Below are positions 1 through 6,270 of a DNA stretch of 6,843 bases, in pieces; position 1 is the stretch's first letter, and each line of letters begins with the position of its first letter. The stretch comes from a bacterium (GTDB taxonomy: Bacteria > UBP18 > UBA7526): contig DRGV01000038.1 of the NCBI GenBank assembly GCA_011049955.1, forward strand, positions 1 through 6,843, read 5' to 3'. The notes under the pieces were generated by a model. The model did not search any database, had not been told where the DNA came from, and was given only the letters and a program-made list of their open reading frames with translations. Both the position numbers and the translations under genes were made by a program.

Positions 1-80
1 ATATATAGCAGGGCAAAAAAACCACACAACATATTAAGGGACGTAAAAAGATTGGGAAGTATAAATAGCTCTTTCTTCAC
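1..80 (-). CDS. pssA: CDP-diacylglycerol--serine O-phosphatidyltransferase, N-terminal fragment
   Basis: Only the first 26 codons are inside the window; the gene continues past the left edge. The fragment reads VKKELFILPNLFTSLNMLCG and then FFALLY. The LPNLFTSLN-x-x-CGF pattern is the characteristic start of bacterial type II phosphatidylserine synthases, leading into the first membrane helix. The family transfers phosphatidyl from CDP-diacylglycerol to L-serine at the inner membrane, and the catalytic CDP-alcohol phosphotransferase motif would lie outside the window. The start is taken as GTG at 78-80, because the codon just before it in this frame is the psd stop TAG and the next possible start (ATG, codon 17) would remove the PNLFTSLN motif. 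No clear Shine-Dalgarno is seen, so translation probably depends on coupling to psd. The place next to psd, the following step in the pathway, strongly supports the assignment. Confidence 0.85.
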   Translation of the reverse strand, partial: MKKELFILPNLFTSLNMLCGFFALLY

Positions 81-722
81 CTAATTATTACCCGCAATTT
101 CTGCAATGATGTTTTTTCCTGCTTTTATTTTAGAACGCAATTTTACTTTTACGGTGTAATTTGAAGGGATATCTATCAAACACCCCGAACCGAATGAAAT
201 CATTCCGAATAAATCACCCTGCTGCACTATATCCCTCTCCCTTAGATCGCAGAATATCCTTCTAGCAATATACCCGGCTATTTGAGTTATATAAATCATA
301 TTTCCATTACCTATTTTATATGCGATTTTATTAGACTCATTTTCTTTACGTGCCGCTCGGTTAAATGCCTTGTAGAATTTCCCCTTTTTATATTCAATTT
401 TTATTACTTTCCCGGAAACCGGGTTTCTAAAACGATGCACATCAAATATAGAAAGAAAAACATATATCTGTACTCTGTTATTCTCTGGCCTTTCTATGCT
501 AATAATCTTGCCGTCACATGGTGCTAATACTCTATTTTTATTTACTATAACTTTCCGGTATGGATTCCGGAAGAAAAAGAGAAGAAGAAGAAAAACTGCT
601 GTAAATATACAAAGAAAGACTATAGAGATTTTGGTTTTTGCTCTTAAAGAAATAATCAGCGAAATAAAGCCCATAATCCCAATAATTAATAAAAACGATT
701 TATAGCGATTTAAATTCAACAT
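81..722 (-). CDS. psd: Phosphatidylserine decarboxylase proenzyme (short type)
   Basis: A 213-residue pyruvoyl-dependent enzyme that decarboxylates phosphatidylserine to phosphatidylethanolamine at the membrane. Two hydrophobic segments (about 8-26 and 33-51) precede the family signature FRNPYR (51-56). Further motifs are APCDG (67-71, usually APADG), LSIFDVHRFRNPVSG (90-104), QIAGYIARRIFC (147-158) and FGMISFGSG (172-180). From family knowledge, D70, H96 and S179 should form the self-cleavage triad. Cleavage between G178 and S179 would give a large beta chain and a short alpha chain starting with a pyruvoyl group. The residue after the GS pair is Gly where short-type enzymes usually have Arg. 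The length fits the short, archaeal-like Psd class rather than the longer enterobacterial type. ATG is preceded by a strong ribosome binding site. The gene is directly followed by pssA. Its base composition looks more AT-rich than recG (17 of 60 G+C in 121-180 against 34 of 60 in 1021-1080), but only those lines were counted. Confidence 0.93.
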   Translation of the reverse strand: MLNLNRYKSFLLIIGIMGFISLIISLRAKTKISIVFLCIFTAVFLLLLFFFRNPYRKVIVNKNRVLAPCDGKIISIERPENNRVQIYVFLSIFDVHRFRNPVSGKVIKIEYKKGKFYKAFNRAARKENESNKIAYKIGNGNMIYITQIAGYIARRIFCDLRERDIVQQGDLFGMISFGSGCLIDIPSNYTVKVKLRSKIKAGKNIIAEIAGNN

Positions 723-727
723 AGCTG

Positions 728-735
728 CCTCCTTC
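728..735 (-). promoter_or_regulatory. Strong ribosome binding site of psd
   Basis: On the minus strand this reads GAAGGAGG, a near-perfect Shine-Dalgarno, five bases before the ATG of psd. It fixes the psd start and is much stronger than anything in front of pssA, which fits translation of pssA being fed by ribosomes finishing psd. Confidence 0.85.
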
Positions 736-819
736 TAAAATTTTTAGGTTTTTAATAGTTGAAATCCTTGCTTATTCCGCCCATTTTTTTCTGCATTCTC
801 TGTGGTTGCAATTCGTGTT

Positions 820-2883
820 TCAGCTGATTTCCAGGCCTCCTTTGAATTTTGAGAGGAGGCTCTTTCTTATTAGTTTATGCTCTGGCTTCCTTAGATTGGG
901 GTCTTTCTTTATGAAGGCAAAGGCCTCCTGGCGGGCGGTCTCCAAGAGCTTCTGGTCTCTTAAGAGATTGGCGATCTTTAACTCCGGCAGGCCATGCTGC
1001 CTGGTACCGAAAAATTCACCCGGCCCCCTCAGTTCCAAATCCTCTTCTGCAATCTGGAAACCATCCCCGGTCTCGGTCATGACTTTAATCCTTCTCTTGG
1101 CCTCAAATGTCCGGGGAGTGGCAAACATCAGACAGTAGGACTGATACTCTCCCCTTCCGATACGACCTCTTAACTGATGGAGTTGGGCCAAGCCAAAGCG
1201 CTGGGCGTCCTCAATGAGCATGATAGAGGCGTTGGAGATGTCAATCCCCACCTCGATGACTGTGGTGGAGACCAGGATGTCCAGCTTCTTATTCTTGAAA
1301 TCAGTCATTATCTTTTTTTTCTCATTACCAGCCATCTGGCCGTGGATGAGACCAACTCTAAGGTTAGGGAAGATTTCTTTCTGAAGGTGCTTCTGCATCT
1401 CGGTGGCAGCCTTTAACTCCTCCATTTTTTCTGATTCTGAGACTAAAGGATAGACGATGTAGGCCTGGCGTCCCTTTTTCACTTCATTCTCAATGAAGAG
1501 ATAGATATTCTTCCTCTGTTCCCGAGGGACCTCATAGGTGGCAATTCCCTTCCTTCCCGGTGGCATCTCATCCAGGACCGAGATATTCAAATCTCCATAG
1601 ACGGTTAAGGCCAGGGTTCTCGGTATGGGGGTAGCGGTCATTACTAAGACATCGGGATTCAGGCCTTTCTTTCTCAAAGTAGCCCTCTGCAATACTCCGA
1701 ACTTATGTTGCTCATCGATGATGATTAATCCCAGTTTGGCAAATGCTGCTGCTTCCTGAACTAAGATATGGGTCCCGATAATGATGTCCACTTTCCCTTC
1801 CTCTACTATCTTGCGAATCCCCTTCTTCTCCTTCTCACCCATACTCCCGATCAATAGTTCTATCCTTATCTTAAGAGGAATGAGAAGTTCCTGCAGAGTA
1901 AGATGATGCTGCTGGGCCAGGATCTCCGTGGGAGCCATAATCGCCCCCTGATAGCCATCTTCAATGGCTTTTAGTAGGGCATAGACGGCAACTACGGTCT
2001 TTCCGCTCCCCACATCTCCCTGGAGAAGCCGGTTCATGGGCTTGTCCTGCTGCATATCGGAAATAATTTCACTAATCACTCTTCTCTGGGCAGAGGTGAG
2101 TTCAAAGGGAAGGAGTTGGGAGAACCTCCCGATGAGTTCTCCGGGCTTGCGGTATCTTATCCCCTTCCCCACTTCTTCTATCTTTCTTTTTCTCAGGGCG
2201 ATTCCCAATTGCAATAGGAAAAATTCCTCGAAGACCAATCTTCTTCGGGCATCTTTATAACTTGCGCTACTTTTGGGGAAATGGATATTACTTATTGCCT
2301 GGGAGATTTTTATTAGTTTATTCCTCCTTCTGATGTCAAGGGGTAGGAATTTAGGCAAGGAAGCGGCATATTCATCGAGGACTCTTTTGACAATGGTTCT
2401 TAAGTACTTCTGGTTTATTCCCTCTGTCAGATGATAGACGGGAACAATTCTTAAGGTATTTAATAATTCCTTCCCCTCCTCAATTATCTCGTAGGCAAAA
2501 TTCTTAATCTCTGTCTTTTTATACCCCTTCTCAACTATTCCGCTTATGGCTATCTTCGTCCCTTCCTTTAGATATTCTATCAAGTAGGACTGGTTATACC
2601 AGTCGGCATAGGCGATCCCGCTCCCATCATCAATGGCCGCCTTAATGATTTCCAAACCTTTTCTGGCTTTAATAATACTCCTGGCCTTAATTACTCCCTT
2701 TATGGTAGCATACTCCCCATCCAAGAGGCCGGCGATGGGCTTAGGATGGCTTCGGTCAGAATAGGTCCGGGGAAAGTAGTGCAGAAGATCCTCAATGGTC
2801 TCGATCCCCAATCTATTCAGGATGCGAACCCTCTTGGGTCCTACTCTCTTTACATATTGAACAGAATCGGATAGCTTGGTCAT
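820..2883 (-). CDS. recG: ATP-dependent DNA helicase RecG
   Basis: A full-length RecG (687 residues; E. coli has 693), a superfamily 2 double-stranded DNA translocase that regresses stalled forks and processes branched recombination intermediates. The N-terminal wedge region starts with the helix-hairpin-helix-like stretch VKRVGPKRVRILNRLGIETI (11-30) and DLLHYFPRTYSDRS (32-45), followed by an OB-fold. Helicase motifs are all present: LTSAQ (262-266), Walker A GDVGSGKT (289-296), MAPTEILAQQH (316-326), DEQH (390-393), TATPIPRTLAL (416-426), GLIHGQM (511-517), STTVIEVGIDI (539-549) and QLHQLRGRIGRG (567-578). The RecG-specific C-terminal TRG region with LRGPGEFFGTRQHG is at 618-631. The ATG start fits the family N terminus; its ribosome binding site (GAGAG) is weak to moderate. 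The stop is TGA. The gene is divergent from rpmB, and psd follows 97 bp downstream on the same strand, so co-transcription is possible. Confidence 0.98.
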   Translation of the reverse strand: MTKLSDSVQYVKRVGPKRVRILNRLGIETIEDLLHYFPRTYSDRSHPKPIAGLLDGEYATIKGVIKARSIIKARKGLEIIKAAIDDGSGIAYADWYNQSYLIEYLKEGTKIAISGIVEKGYKKTEIKNFAYEIIEEGKELLNTLRIVPVYHLTEGINQKYLRTIVKRVLDEYAASLPKFLPLDIRRRNKLIKISQAISNIHFPKSSASYKDARRRLVFEEFFLLQLGIALRKRKIEEVGKGIRYRKPGELIGRFSQLLPFELTSAQRRVISEIISDMQQDKPMNRLLQGDVGSGKTVVAVYALLKAIEDGYQGAIMAPTEILAQQHHLTLQELLIPLKIRIELLIGSMGEKEKKGIRKIVEEGKVDIIIGTHILVQEAAAFAKLGLIIIDEQHKFGVLQRATLRKKGLNPDVLVMTATPIPRTLALTVYGDLNISVLDEMPPGRKGIATYEVPREQRKNIYLFIENEVKKGRQAYIVYPLVSESEKMEELKAATEMQKHLQKEIFPNLRVGLIHGQMAGNEKKKIMTDFKNKKLDILVSTTVIEVGIDISNASIMLIEDAQRFGLAQLHQLRGRIGRGEYQSYCLMFATPRTFEAKRRIKVMTETGDGFQIAEEDLELRGPGEFFGTRQHGLPELKIANLLRDQKLLETARQEAFAFIKKDPNLRKPEHKLIRKSLLSKFKGGLEIS

Positions 2884-2906
2884 ATCTCTCTCACTTAGAA
2901 TGTAGA

Positions 2907-3033
2907 AGTAACCAGTAACCAGCGAACAGTTTTATTGTAGTTCGGAGTAACGGCCACCTTTGGTGGCCTTGAGTTCGGTGTTCGGAGACTCCCAACTCCG
3001 AACTCCTAACCCCGAACTGTAAACTGGTTACTG
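2907..3033. repeat. Nested inverted repeat between recG and rpmB
   Basis: Several arms pair around one centre. CAGTAACCAG (2913-2922) matches the reverse complement of CTGGTTACTG (3024-3033), 10 of 10. ACAGTT (2926-2931) pairs with AACTGT (3015-3020). AGTTCGGAGT (2939-2948) pairs with ACTCCGAACT (2995-3004), 10 of 10. A small perfect hairpin lies inside at 2952-2968. The left end also has a 7-bp tandem, AGTAACC twice (2907-2920), and GTTCGGAG recurs at 2940-2947 and 2980-2987. In RNA it could form a long interrupted hairpin on either strand; on the minus strand it would be part of the recG leader. No T-tract follows on either side, so it is not a standard terminator. Confidence 0.85.
2952..2968. 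repeat. Perfect 7-bp hairpin GGCCACC-TTT-GGTGGCC
   Basis: GGCCACC (2952-2958) and GGTGGCC (2962-2968) are exact reverse complements separated by TTT. It sits inside the larger nested inverted repeat. No run of T follows on either strand, so an intrinsic terminator is unlikely; a fold-back or protein-binding site is possible. Confidence 0.8.
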
Positions 3034-3051
3034 CAAACTTTGAGAAATTGC

Positions 3052-3080
3052 TTGCAAAACTTTCTTTTCTGTGTTATATT
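3052..3080 (+). promoter_or_regulatory. Predicted sigma70-type promoter of rpmB
   Basis: A -35-like TTGCAA (3052-3057; consensus TTGACA) is separated by exactly 17 bases from a -10-like TATATT (3075-3080; consensus TATAAT). The -10 box is preceded by TGT, giving the extended -10 pattern TGn. Transcription would start near 3087, leaving a leader of about 50 bases that contains the 21-bp direct repeat and the ribosome binding site. Judged by motif only. Confidence 0.6.
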
Positions 3081-3083
3081 ACT

Positions 3084-3120
3084 ATCCGTGCTAATCCGTA
3101 TTAAATCTGTGCTAATCCGT
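3084..3120 (+). repeat. 21-bp direct repeat in the rpmB leader
   Basis: ATCCGTGCTAATCCGT (3084-3099) recurs as ATCTGTGCTAATCCGT (3105-3120), 15 of 16 identical with a period of 21 bp. The 10-mer GCTAATCCGT is exact at 3090-3099 and 3111-3120. Each unit itself contains two ATCCGT-like words about 10 bp apart, so the array has a helical-turn rhythm. It ends seven bases before the Shine-Dalgarno of rpmB. Confidence 0.8.
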
Positions 3121-3126
3121 GTCTAT

Positions 3127-3133
3127 GAGGTGA
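3127..3133 (+). promoter_or_regulatory. Ribosome binding site of rpmB
   Basis: GAGGTGA matches the complement of the 16S rRNA 3' end over seven bases and ends three bases before the ATG at 3137. It supports that ATG as the start of L28. Confidence 0.8.
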
Positions 3134-3136
3134 AGA

Positions 3137-3325
3137 ATGAAAGTCTGTGCAATATGTGGAAAAGGGATAAGGTCAGGACATAAGATAAGTCATGCCCATA
3201 ACGTATCCAAGAGAAAGTGGTATCCCAATCTCCAGAGGGTAAAGGTGATTACGGGTGGCACGGTCAAAAGAATCTATGTCTGTACCAAGTGTCTTAAGAA
3301 GGGAAAAGTTAAGAAAGCTGCTTGA
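3137..3325 (+). CDS. rpmB: 50S ribosomal protein L28, cysteine-containing type
   Basis: A 62-residue basic protein with the L28 pattern: an N-terminal CAICGKG (4-10), the core SGHKISHAHNVSKRKWYPNL (13-32, family SHAxNxxKRxxxPNL) and a C-terminal VCTKCLKKGKV (48-58). The pairs C4/C7 and C49/C52 form two CxxC knuckles, so this is the variant expected to bind one zinc ion. Many bacteria have a cysteine-free L28, and some keep both and switch under zinc limitation. L28 sits in the large subunit near the exit-site region and helps late assembly. It is the only gene on the plus strand here, with its own promoter-like sequence and a good ribosome binding site. The neighbourhood with recG is seen in other bacteria. 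The stop is TGA. Confidence 0.97.
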   Translation: MKVCAICGKGIRSGHKISHAHNVSKRKWYPNLQRVKVITGGTVKRIYVCTKCLKKGKVKKAA

Positions 3326-3377
3326 TTCTGGATGCTGAATCCTTGATCCTGGATACTGGTTTTCTTCTTCATTTTTG
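3324..3377 (+). repeat. GATNCTGGAT 21-bp repeat followed by a T-rich run
   Basis: Starting inside the rpmB stop codon, GATTCTGGATGCTG (3324-3337) recurs as GATCCTGGATACTG (3345-3358), 12 of 14 identical and 21 bp apart. The words also form small inverted pairs (GATTC 3324-3328 with GAATC 3337-3341; GGAT 3330-3333 with ATCC 3339-3342). A pyrimidine-rich stretch with several T runs follows (3359-3377). It could weakly terminate rpmB transcription, but the stems are short and AT-containing, so the terminator role is only suggested. Confidence 0.5.
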
Positions 3378-3414
3378 ACTTTCCTACTATCCTACTTTCC
3401 TACTATCCTACTTT
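3378..3414. repeat. 16-bp (2 x 8) tandem repeat between convergent rpmB and the DUF456 gene
   Basis: The 16-mer ACTTTCCTACTATCCT is present twice without a mismatch (3378-3393 and 3394-3409), followed by the start of a third copy (ACTTT, 3410-3414). Each 16-mer is two variants of one 8-bp word, ACTTTCCT and ACTATCCT. The array runs exactly up to, and one base into, the stop codon of the DUF456 gene, between two converging genes. Confidence 0.9.
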
Positions 3415-3914
3415 TAAAAGATTTTTACCAAGACTAGCGTAATCATTACTATTCCCAAAATAACCTTTGTTAGAATACCACCTATCCTACCGGCAAAGGT
3501 TCCCCAGCCTGCTCGTAGTGCTTGAGCAGGCTTTTTCTTTATTGCCAGTTCCATAAGAAAGGCGCCGAGAAAGGCGCCGATTAATAGTCCAATTACGGAA
3601 CCGATGAGAGGAAGAATCCCCGTTCCCACTATCCCGCCTAGAACCCCTCCTACTATTGCTCCAATAATCCCTACCCGTGAAGCCCCAAACTTCTTCGCCC
3701 CGAATATTCCGGCAAAGTATTCCATCAATTCTCCCAAGAGAGCGATTCCCAAGAGAATCCAGATTAAAGTTTGAGTAATCTGAGAAAAGTGAGTAATCAA
3801 TCCATATATGAGACTTGCCAAGAAGATGATGAACGTGCCCGGGATACCAAGAGGAATAGCAAACAGGGCAGCCACCAAAATAATAATAAAGATAATATTT
3901 CCTGCAAGATGCAT
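3414..3914 (-). CDS. DUF456 family integral membrane protein
   Basis: A 166-residue, very hydrophobic protein of unknown function. Predicted membrane segments lie at about 5-20, 22-41, 49-66, 80-101, 103-120 and 143-163, the middle ones rich in glycine. Family features are LGIPGTF (22-28), GELMEYFAGIFGAKKFGASR (61-80) with its acidic residues, the glycine-rich repeat-like region 82-118, MEL (121-123) and RAGWGTFAGRIGG (134-146). I recognise the pattern as DUF456, known only as a conserved bacterial membrane family. The start is taken as ATG at 3912-3914, preceded by GACGGGTGAAT with a GGTGA-like ribosome binding site. The same frame stays open to a TTG at 3942-3944, which would add ten residues (176 in all), but those codons lie in the intergenic word array and have no ribosome binding site. 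It lies 92 bp downstream of secDF on the same strand. The stop is TAA. Confidence 0.85.
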   Translation of the reverse strand: MHLAGNIIFIIILVAALFAIPLGIPGTFIIFLASLIYGLITHFSQITQTLIWILLGIALLGELMEYFAGIFGAKKFGASRVGIIGAIVGGVLGGIVGTGILPLIGSVIGLLIGAFLGAFLMELAIKKKPAQALRAGWGTFAGRIGGILTKVILGIVMITLVLVKIF

Positions 3915-3926
3915 ATTCACCCGTCT

Positions 3927-3996
3927 TATAGTCGGATAGTTCAATAGTCACATAGTCCAAAGACCATACGACTATACGACCATATAACCATACGAC
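3927..3996. repeat. Opposed arrays of 8-bp words upstream of the DUF456 gene
   Basis: Four 8-mers run from 3927 to 3958 (TATAGTCG, GATAGTTC, AATAGTCA, CATAGTCC). After a 6-bp spacer (AAAGAC), four more run from 3965 to 3996 (CATACGAC, TATACGAC, CATATAAC, CATACGAC). The second set is roughly the reverse complement of the first: TATAGTCG (3927-3934) is an exact inverse of CGACTATA (3969-3976). The whole 70 bp is thus an imperfect palindrome built from tandem words. It fills most of the gap between secDF and the DUF456 gene. Confidence 0.85.
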
Positions 3997-4006
3997 AAAT
4001 TATGAT

Positions 4007-6250
4007 CTATCTTCTGCTGCGTTTTTGCCAGGCGACTAAGATGGGACTGGCCACAAAGATGGAAGAGTAGGTTCCTACGATAATGCCCACTAATAGAGCG
4101 AAGGCGAAATCATGGATTACCTCCCCCCCTAAAAAGAAGAGGGATAAGACAACGACTAAGGTTGTTAGCGAAGTGAGAAGTGTTCGGGAGAGAGTCTGGT
4201 TTATACTAATATTGACCATAGCCTCATAGGATTCTTTTTTCAATATTTTTGTATTCCTGCGTATTCGGTCAAAGACCACGATAGTATCGTTCAATGAATA
4301 GCCCACAATGGTCAACAGGGCAGCGATAACAGGAAGGGAGAACTCCCTTCCTGTTAAAGAGAAGGCGCCGATGGTGATTAAGACATCATGGAATAAGGCA
4401 ATTATGGCAGCGATGGCAAATTTGAACTCAAACCTCCAGGCAATATAGATTAGTATCCCGATTAAAGCCCAGAATAGAGCAAGGAGAGCTGCTTTTCTTA
4501 GGTCCTTACCTACCTCCGGACCCACCATCTCCTGGCGCTGAACCTCTTTTAATTTAAATACCTGGGAAAGTTTATTTATAATAGGAGTAACAGCGTCTTT
4601 GGTGCTTCTAATAATCATTCCCCTGCCGGCATCAAACTGCTGAATGGTGCTTGTCCCCAGACCAATCTCAGAGAGAGCCCTCCTCCCCTCATCCGCACTA
4701 ACCGGAGAAGCGAACCTGAGCTGGACCAGACTTCCTCCTCTGAAGTCAATGCCAAAGTTCTTTTCCCTGCGTAAGCCAAAGGCCACCAGCCCAACAATAA
4801 TTAGAATGATGGAAAGAGCAAAGGCGATCTTTCGCTTATTTATGAAGTCTATTCTGGTGGAGCCGATAAGACTGGCCATAGAGAGTCTTTTAAATCTTCT
4901 TCTGCTGGTTAAGAATTCGAAGATGGCGCGGGAGACGATGAGAGCCGAGAACATGCTGGCCAGTATTCCAATGGATAAAGTAATAGCAAAGCCCTTCACC
5001 GGCCCAGTACCGAATTGAAAGAGAGCTAAGGCGGCAATCAATGTAGTGACGTTGGCATCCATAATGGTCAAGAAGGCCTTGGTATACCCTCCTTCTACAG
5101 AGGCCCGAATCGATTTCCCACTTCTCAGTTCTTCTTTTATCCTCTCGAAGATCAGGACATTGGCATCCACCGCCATACCAATGGTCAATATGATACCAGC
5201 AATTCCAGGAAGAGTTAAAGTAAGGCCGAAGCCAGTTAAGGTCGCAAAGAGAAGGAGAAGGGTTAAAGAGAGAGCAAAATTAGCGATGAGACCTGAGAAA
5301 CGATAATAAATAAGCATGAAGAGAGCAACCAGGACCAATCCCAGAATGGCTGCTCTTACCCCCTTTTTTATAGAGTCCAGACCTAAGGAAGGACCAACCG
5401 TTCTCTCTTCAATCCTATTTACTGCTGCGGGAAGGGCACCGTGACGAAGCACATTAGCCAAATCCTTTGCCTCCTCCATGGTGAAACGGCCAGAAATGCG
5501 AGCCTTCCCACCCGTTATCTTTTCCGTAATTTCTGGGGCAGAATAGACTACATCATCAAGAATAATGGCCAATCGATCACCCGCCTCACCAGGATATTGC
5601 GGAGCATGCTCTTCGGTTACTTTGCGAAATACCTTAGCTCCCTTTTTGGTAAATTCTAAAGAGATCTCGGGTCGCGCCTCGTAAATCTCTGGAGCAGCAG
5701 TAGATAATTCCCTTCCTGTTAATACTGGTTCTTTCTCTACTAAGAAGACTTCTTCTTCCTTGCTCTCTGGAATATAGTACCCCAATGGTATCTCATTAGA
5801 GAGTTTTTCCAAGAGTCTCTCTTTACTATCTGCCTGATCCTTAACTATCTTGAATTCTAATAATGCTGTCTTTCCAATGAGTTCTTTTGCCCTCTCCGGA
5901 TCCCTTATCCCGGGGAGTTGAATGATAATCCTATTCTTTCCCTGCCTCTGGATCTTAGGTTCTAGTAAAGGGAATTTATCCTCAATCCGCCTTCTAATAA
6001 CGATCAGAGTTCCTTCTACAGCTGAATTGACCTCCCTGGCCGCCATATCTTTAGTATCCACCTCTAAGACGAGGTGCATCCCTCCCTGGAGGTCCAGGCC
6101 CAGATGGATGGCTTTATCTCTTAACTTCTTTTCGAGTTCTCTTTCTTCGGGAGTCAATCTATAATACTTAAAACTGGGATAGAGTTGCCAGAGGGCAAGG
6201 CCGATGATTAGAATAATGGCCAATAATTTAGTCAGTCTATTGCGGTCCAT
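4007..6250 (-). CDS. secDF: Protein translocase subunits SecD and SecF, fused
   Basis: A 747-residue fusion of SecD (about 1-450) and SecF (about 460-747), the proton-driven accessory part of the Sec translocon that pulls exported proteins out of the membrane. The SecD half has the N-terminal helix (9-26), LGLDLQGGMHL (50-60), the periplasmic P1 domain with RIIIQLPGIRDP (107-118), LRHGALP (268-274), VGPSLG (285-290) and GMAVDANVLIFERIKEEL (358-375). D362 is the expected counterpart of the proton-pathway aspartate. A basic linker, TSRRRFKR (448-455), joins the halves. The SecF half has FGIDFRGG (499-506), RFEFKFAIAAIIALFHDV (606-623) and GYSLNDTIVVFDRIR (650-664) with D655. Twelve membrane helices are expected, six per half. 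The length matches fused SecDF proteins such as that of Thermus. ATG has a GGAAAGG ribosome binding site six bases upstream. The stop is TAG. No yajC is next to it; the upstream neighbour is an HD hydrolase gene. Confidence 0.98.
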   Translation of the reverse strand: MDRNRLTKLLAIILIIGLALWQLYPSFKYYRLTPEERELEKKLRDKAIHLGLDLQGGMHLVLEVDTKDMAAREVNSAVEGTLIVIRRRIEDKFPLLEPKIQRQGKNRIIIQLPGIRDPERAKELIGKTALLEFKIVKDQADSKERLLEKLSNEIPLGYYIPESKEEEVFLVEKEPVLTGRELSTAAPEIYEARPEISLEFTKKGAKVFRKVTEEHAPQYPGEAGDRLAIILDDVVYSAPEITEKITGGKARISGRFTMEEAKDLANVLRHGALPAAVNRIEERTVGPSLGLDSIKKGVRAAILGLVLVALFMLIYYRFSGLIANFALSLTLLLLFATLTGFGLTLTLPGIAGIILTIGMAVDANVLIFERIKEELRSGKSIRASVEGGYTKAFLTIMDANVTTLIAALALFQFGTGPVKGFAITLSIGILASMFSALIVSRAIFEFLTSRRRFKRLSMASLIGSTRIDFINKRKIAFALSIILIIVGLVAFGLRREKNFGIDFRGGSLVQLRFASPVSADEGRRALSEIGLGTSTIQQFDAGRGMIIRSTKDAVTPIINKLSQVFKLKEVQRQEMVGPEVGKDLRKAALLALFWALIGILIYIAWRFEFKFAIAAIIALFHDVLITIGAFSLTGREFSLPVIAALLTIVGYSLNDTIVVFDRIRRNTKILKKESYEAMVNISINQTLSRTLLTSLTTLVVVLSLFFLGGEVIHDFAFALLVGIIVGTYSSIFVASPILVAWQKRSRR

Positions 6251-6270
6251 AATCTACCTTTCCAATTTAT

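Noticed and set aside
81..83. TAG as a recoded (for example pyrrolysine) codon joining psd and pssA
   Set aside because: secDF also ends in TAG at its normal C terminus, and no recoding signal or related machinery is visible in the window; ordinary termination with coupling is simpler.
735..747. CTAAAA/TTTTAG palindrome between recG and psd as a terminator or operator
   Set aside because: The stem is short and entirely AT except at the ends, with almost no loop; chance occurrence in AT-rich DNA is likely.
806..1138. Open frame of 110 codons on the plus strand, opposite the 3' end of recG
   Set aside because: It overlaps conserved RecG motifs on the other strand and has no family pattern of its own; a shadow of recG.
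2934..2939. TACAAT on the minus strand as a -10 box for recG
   Set aside because: The hexamer is good but no -35-like sequence is found at a suitable distance, so a promoter call is not supported.
2952..2968. GGCCACC/GGTGGCC hairpin as an intrinsic terminator
   Set aside because: No T-run follows on either strand, and it lies between divergent genes where no terminator is needed.
3487..3960. Second minus-strand frame overlapping the DUF456 gene, beginning in the 8-bp word array
   Set aside because: Its sequence is a low-complexity Gly/Ser/Arg/Tyr mixture, it starts at TTG and it lies in another frame of a clear DUF456 protein.
4644..5018. Open frame of 124 codons on the plus strand, inside secDF
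   Set aside because: It is antisense to a strongly conserved part of SecDF, has no recognisable protein pattern and mirrors the hydrophobic codons of the real gene.
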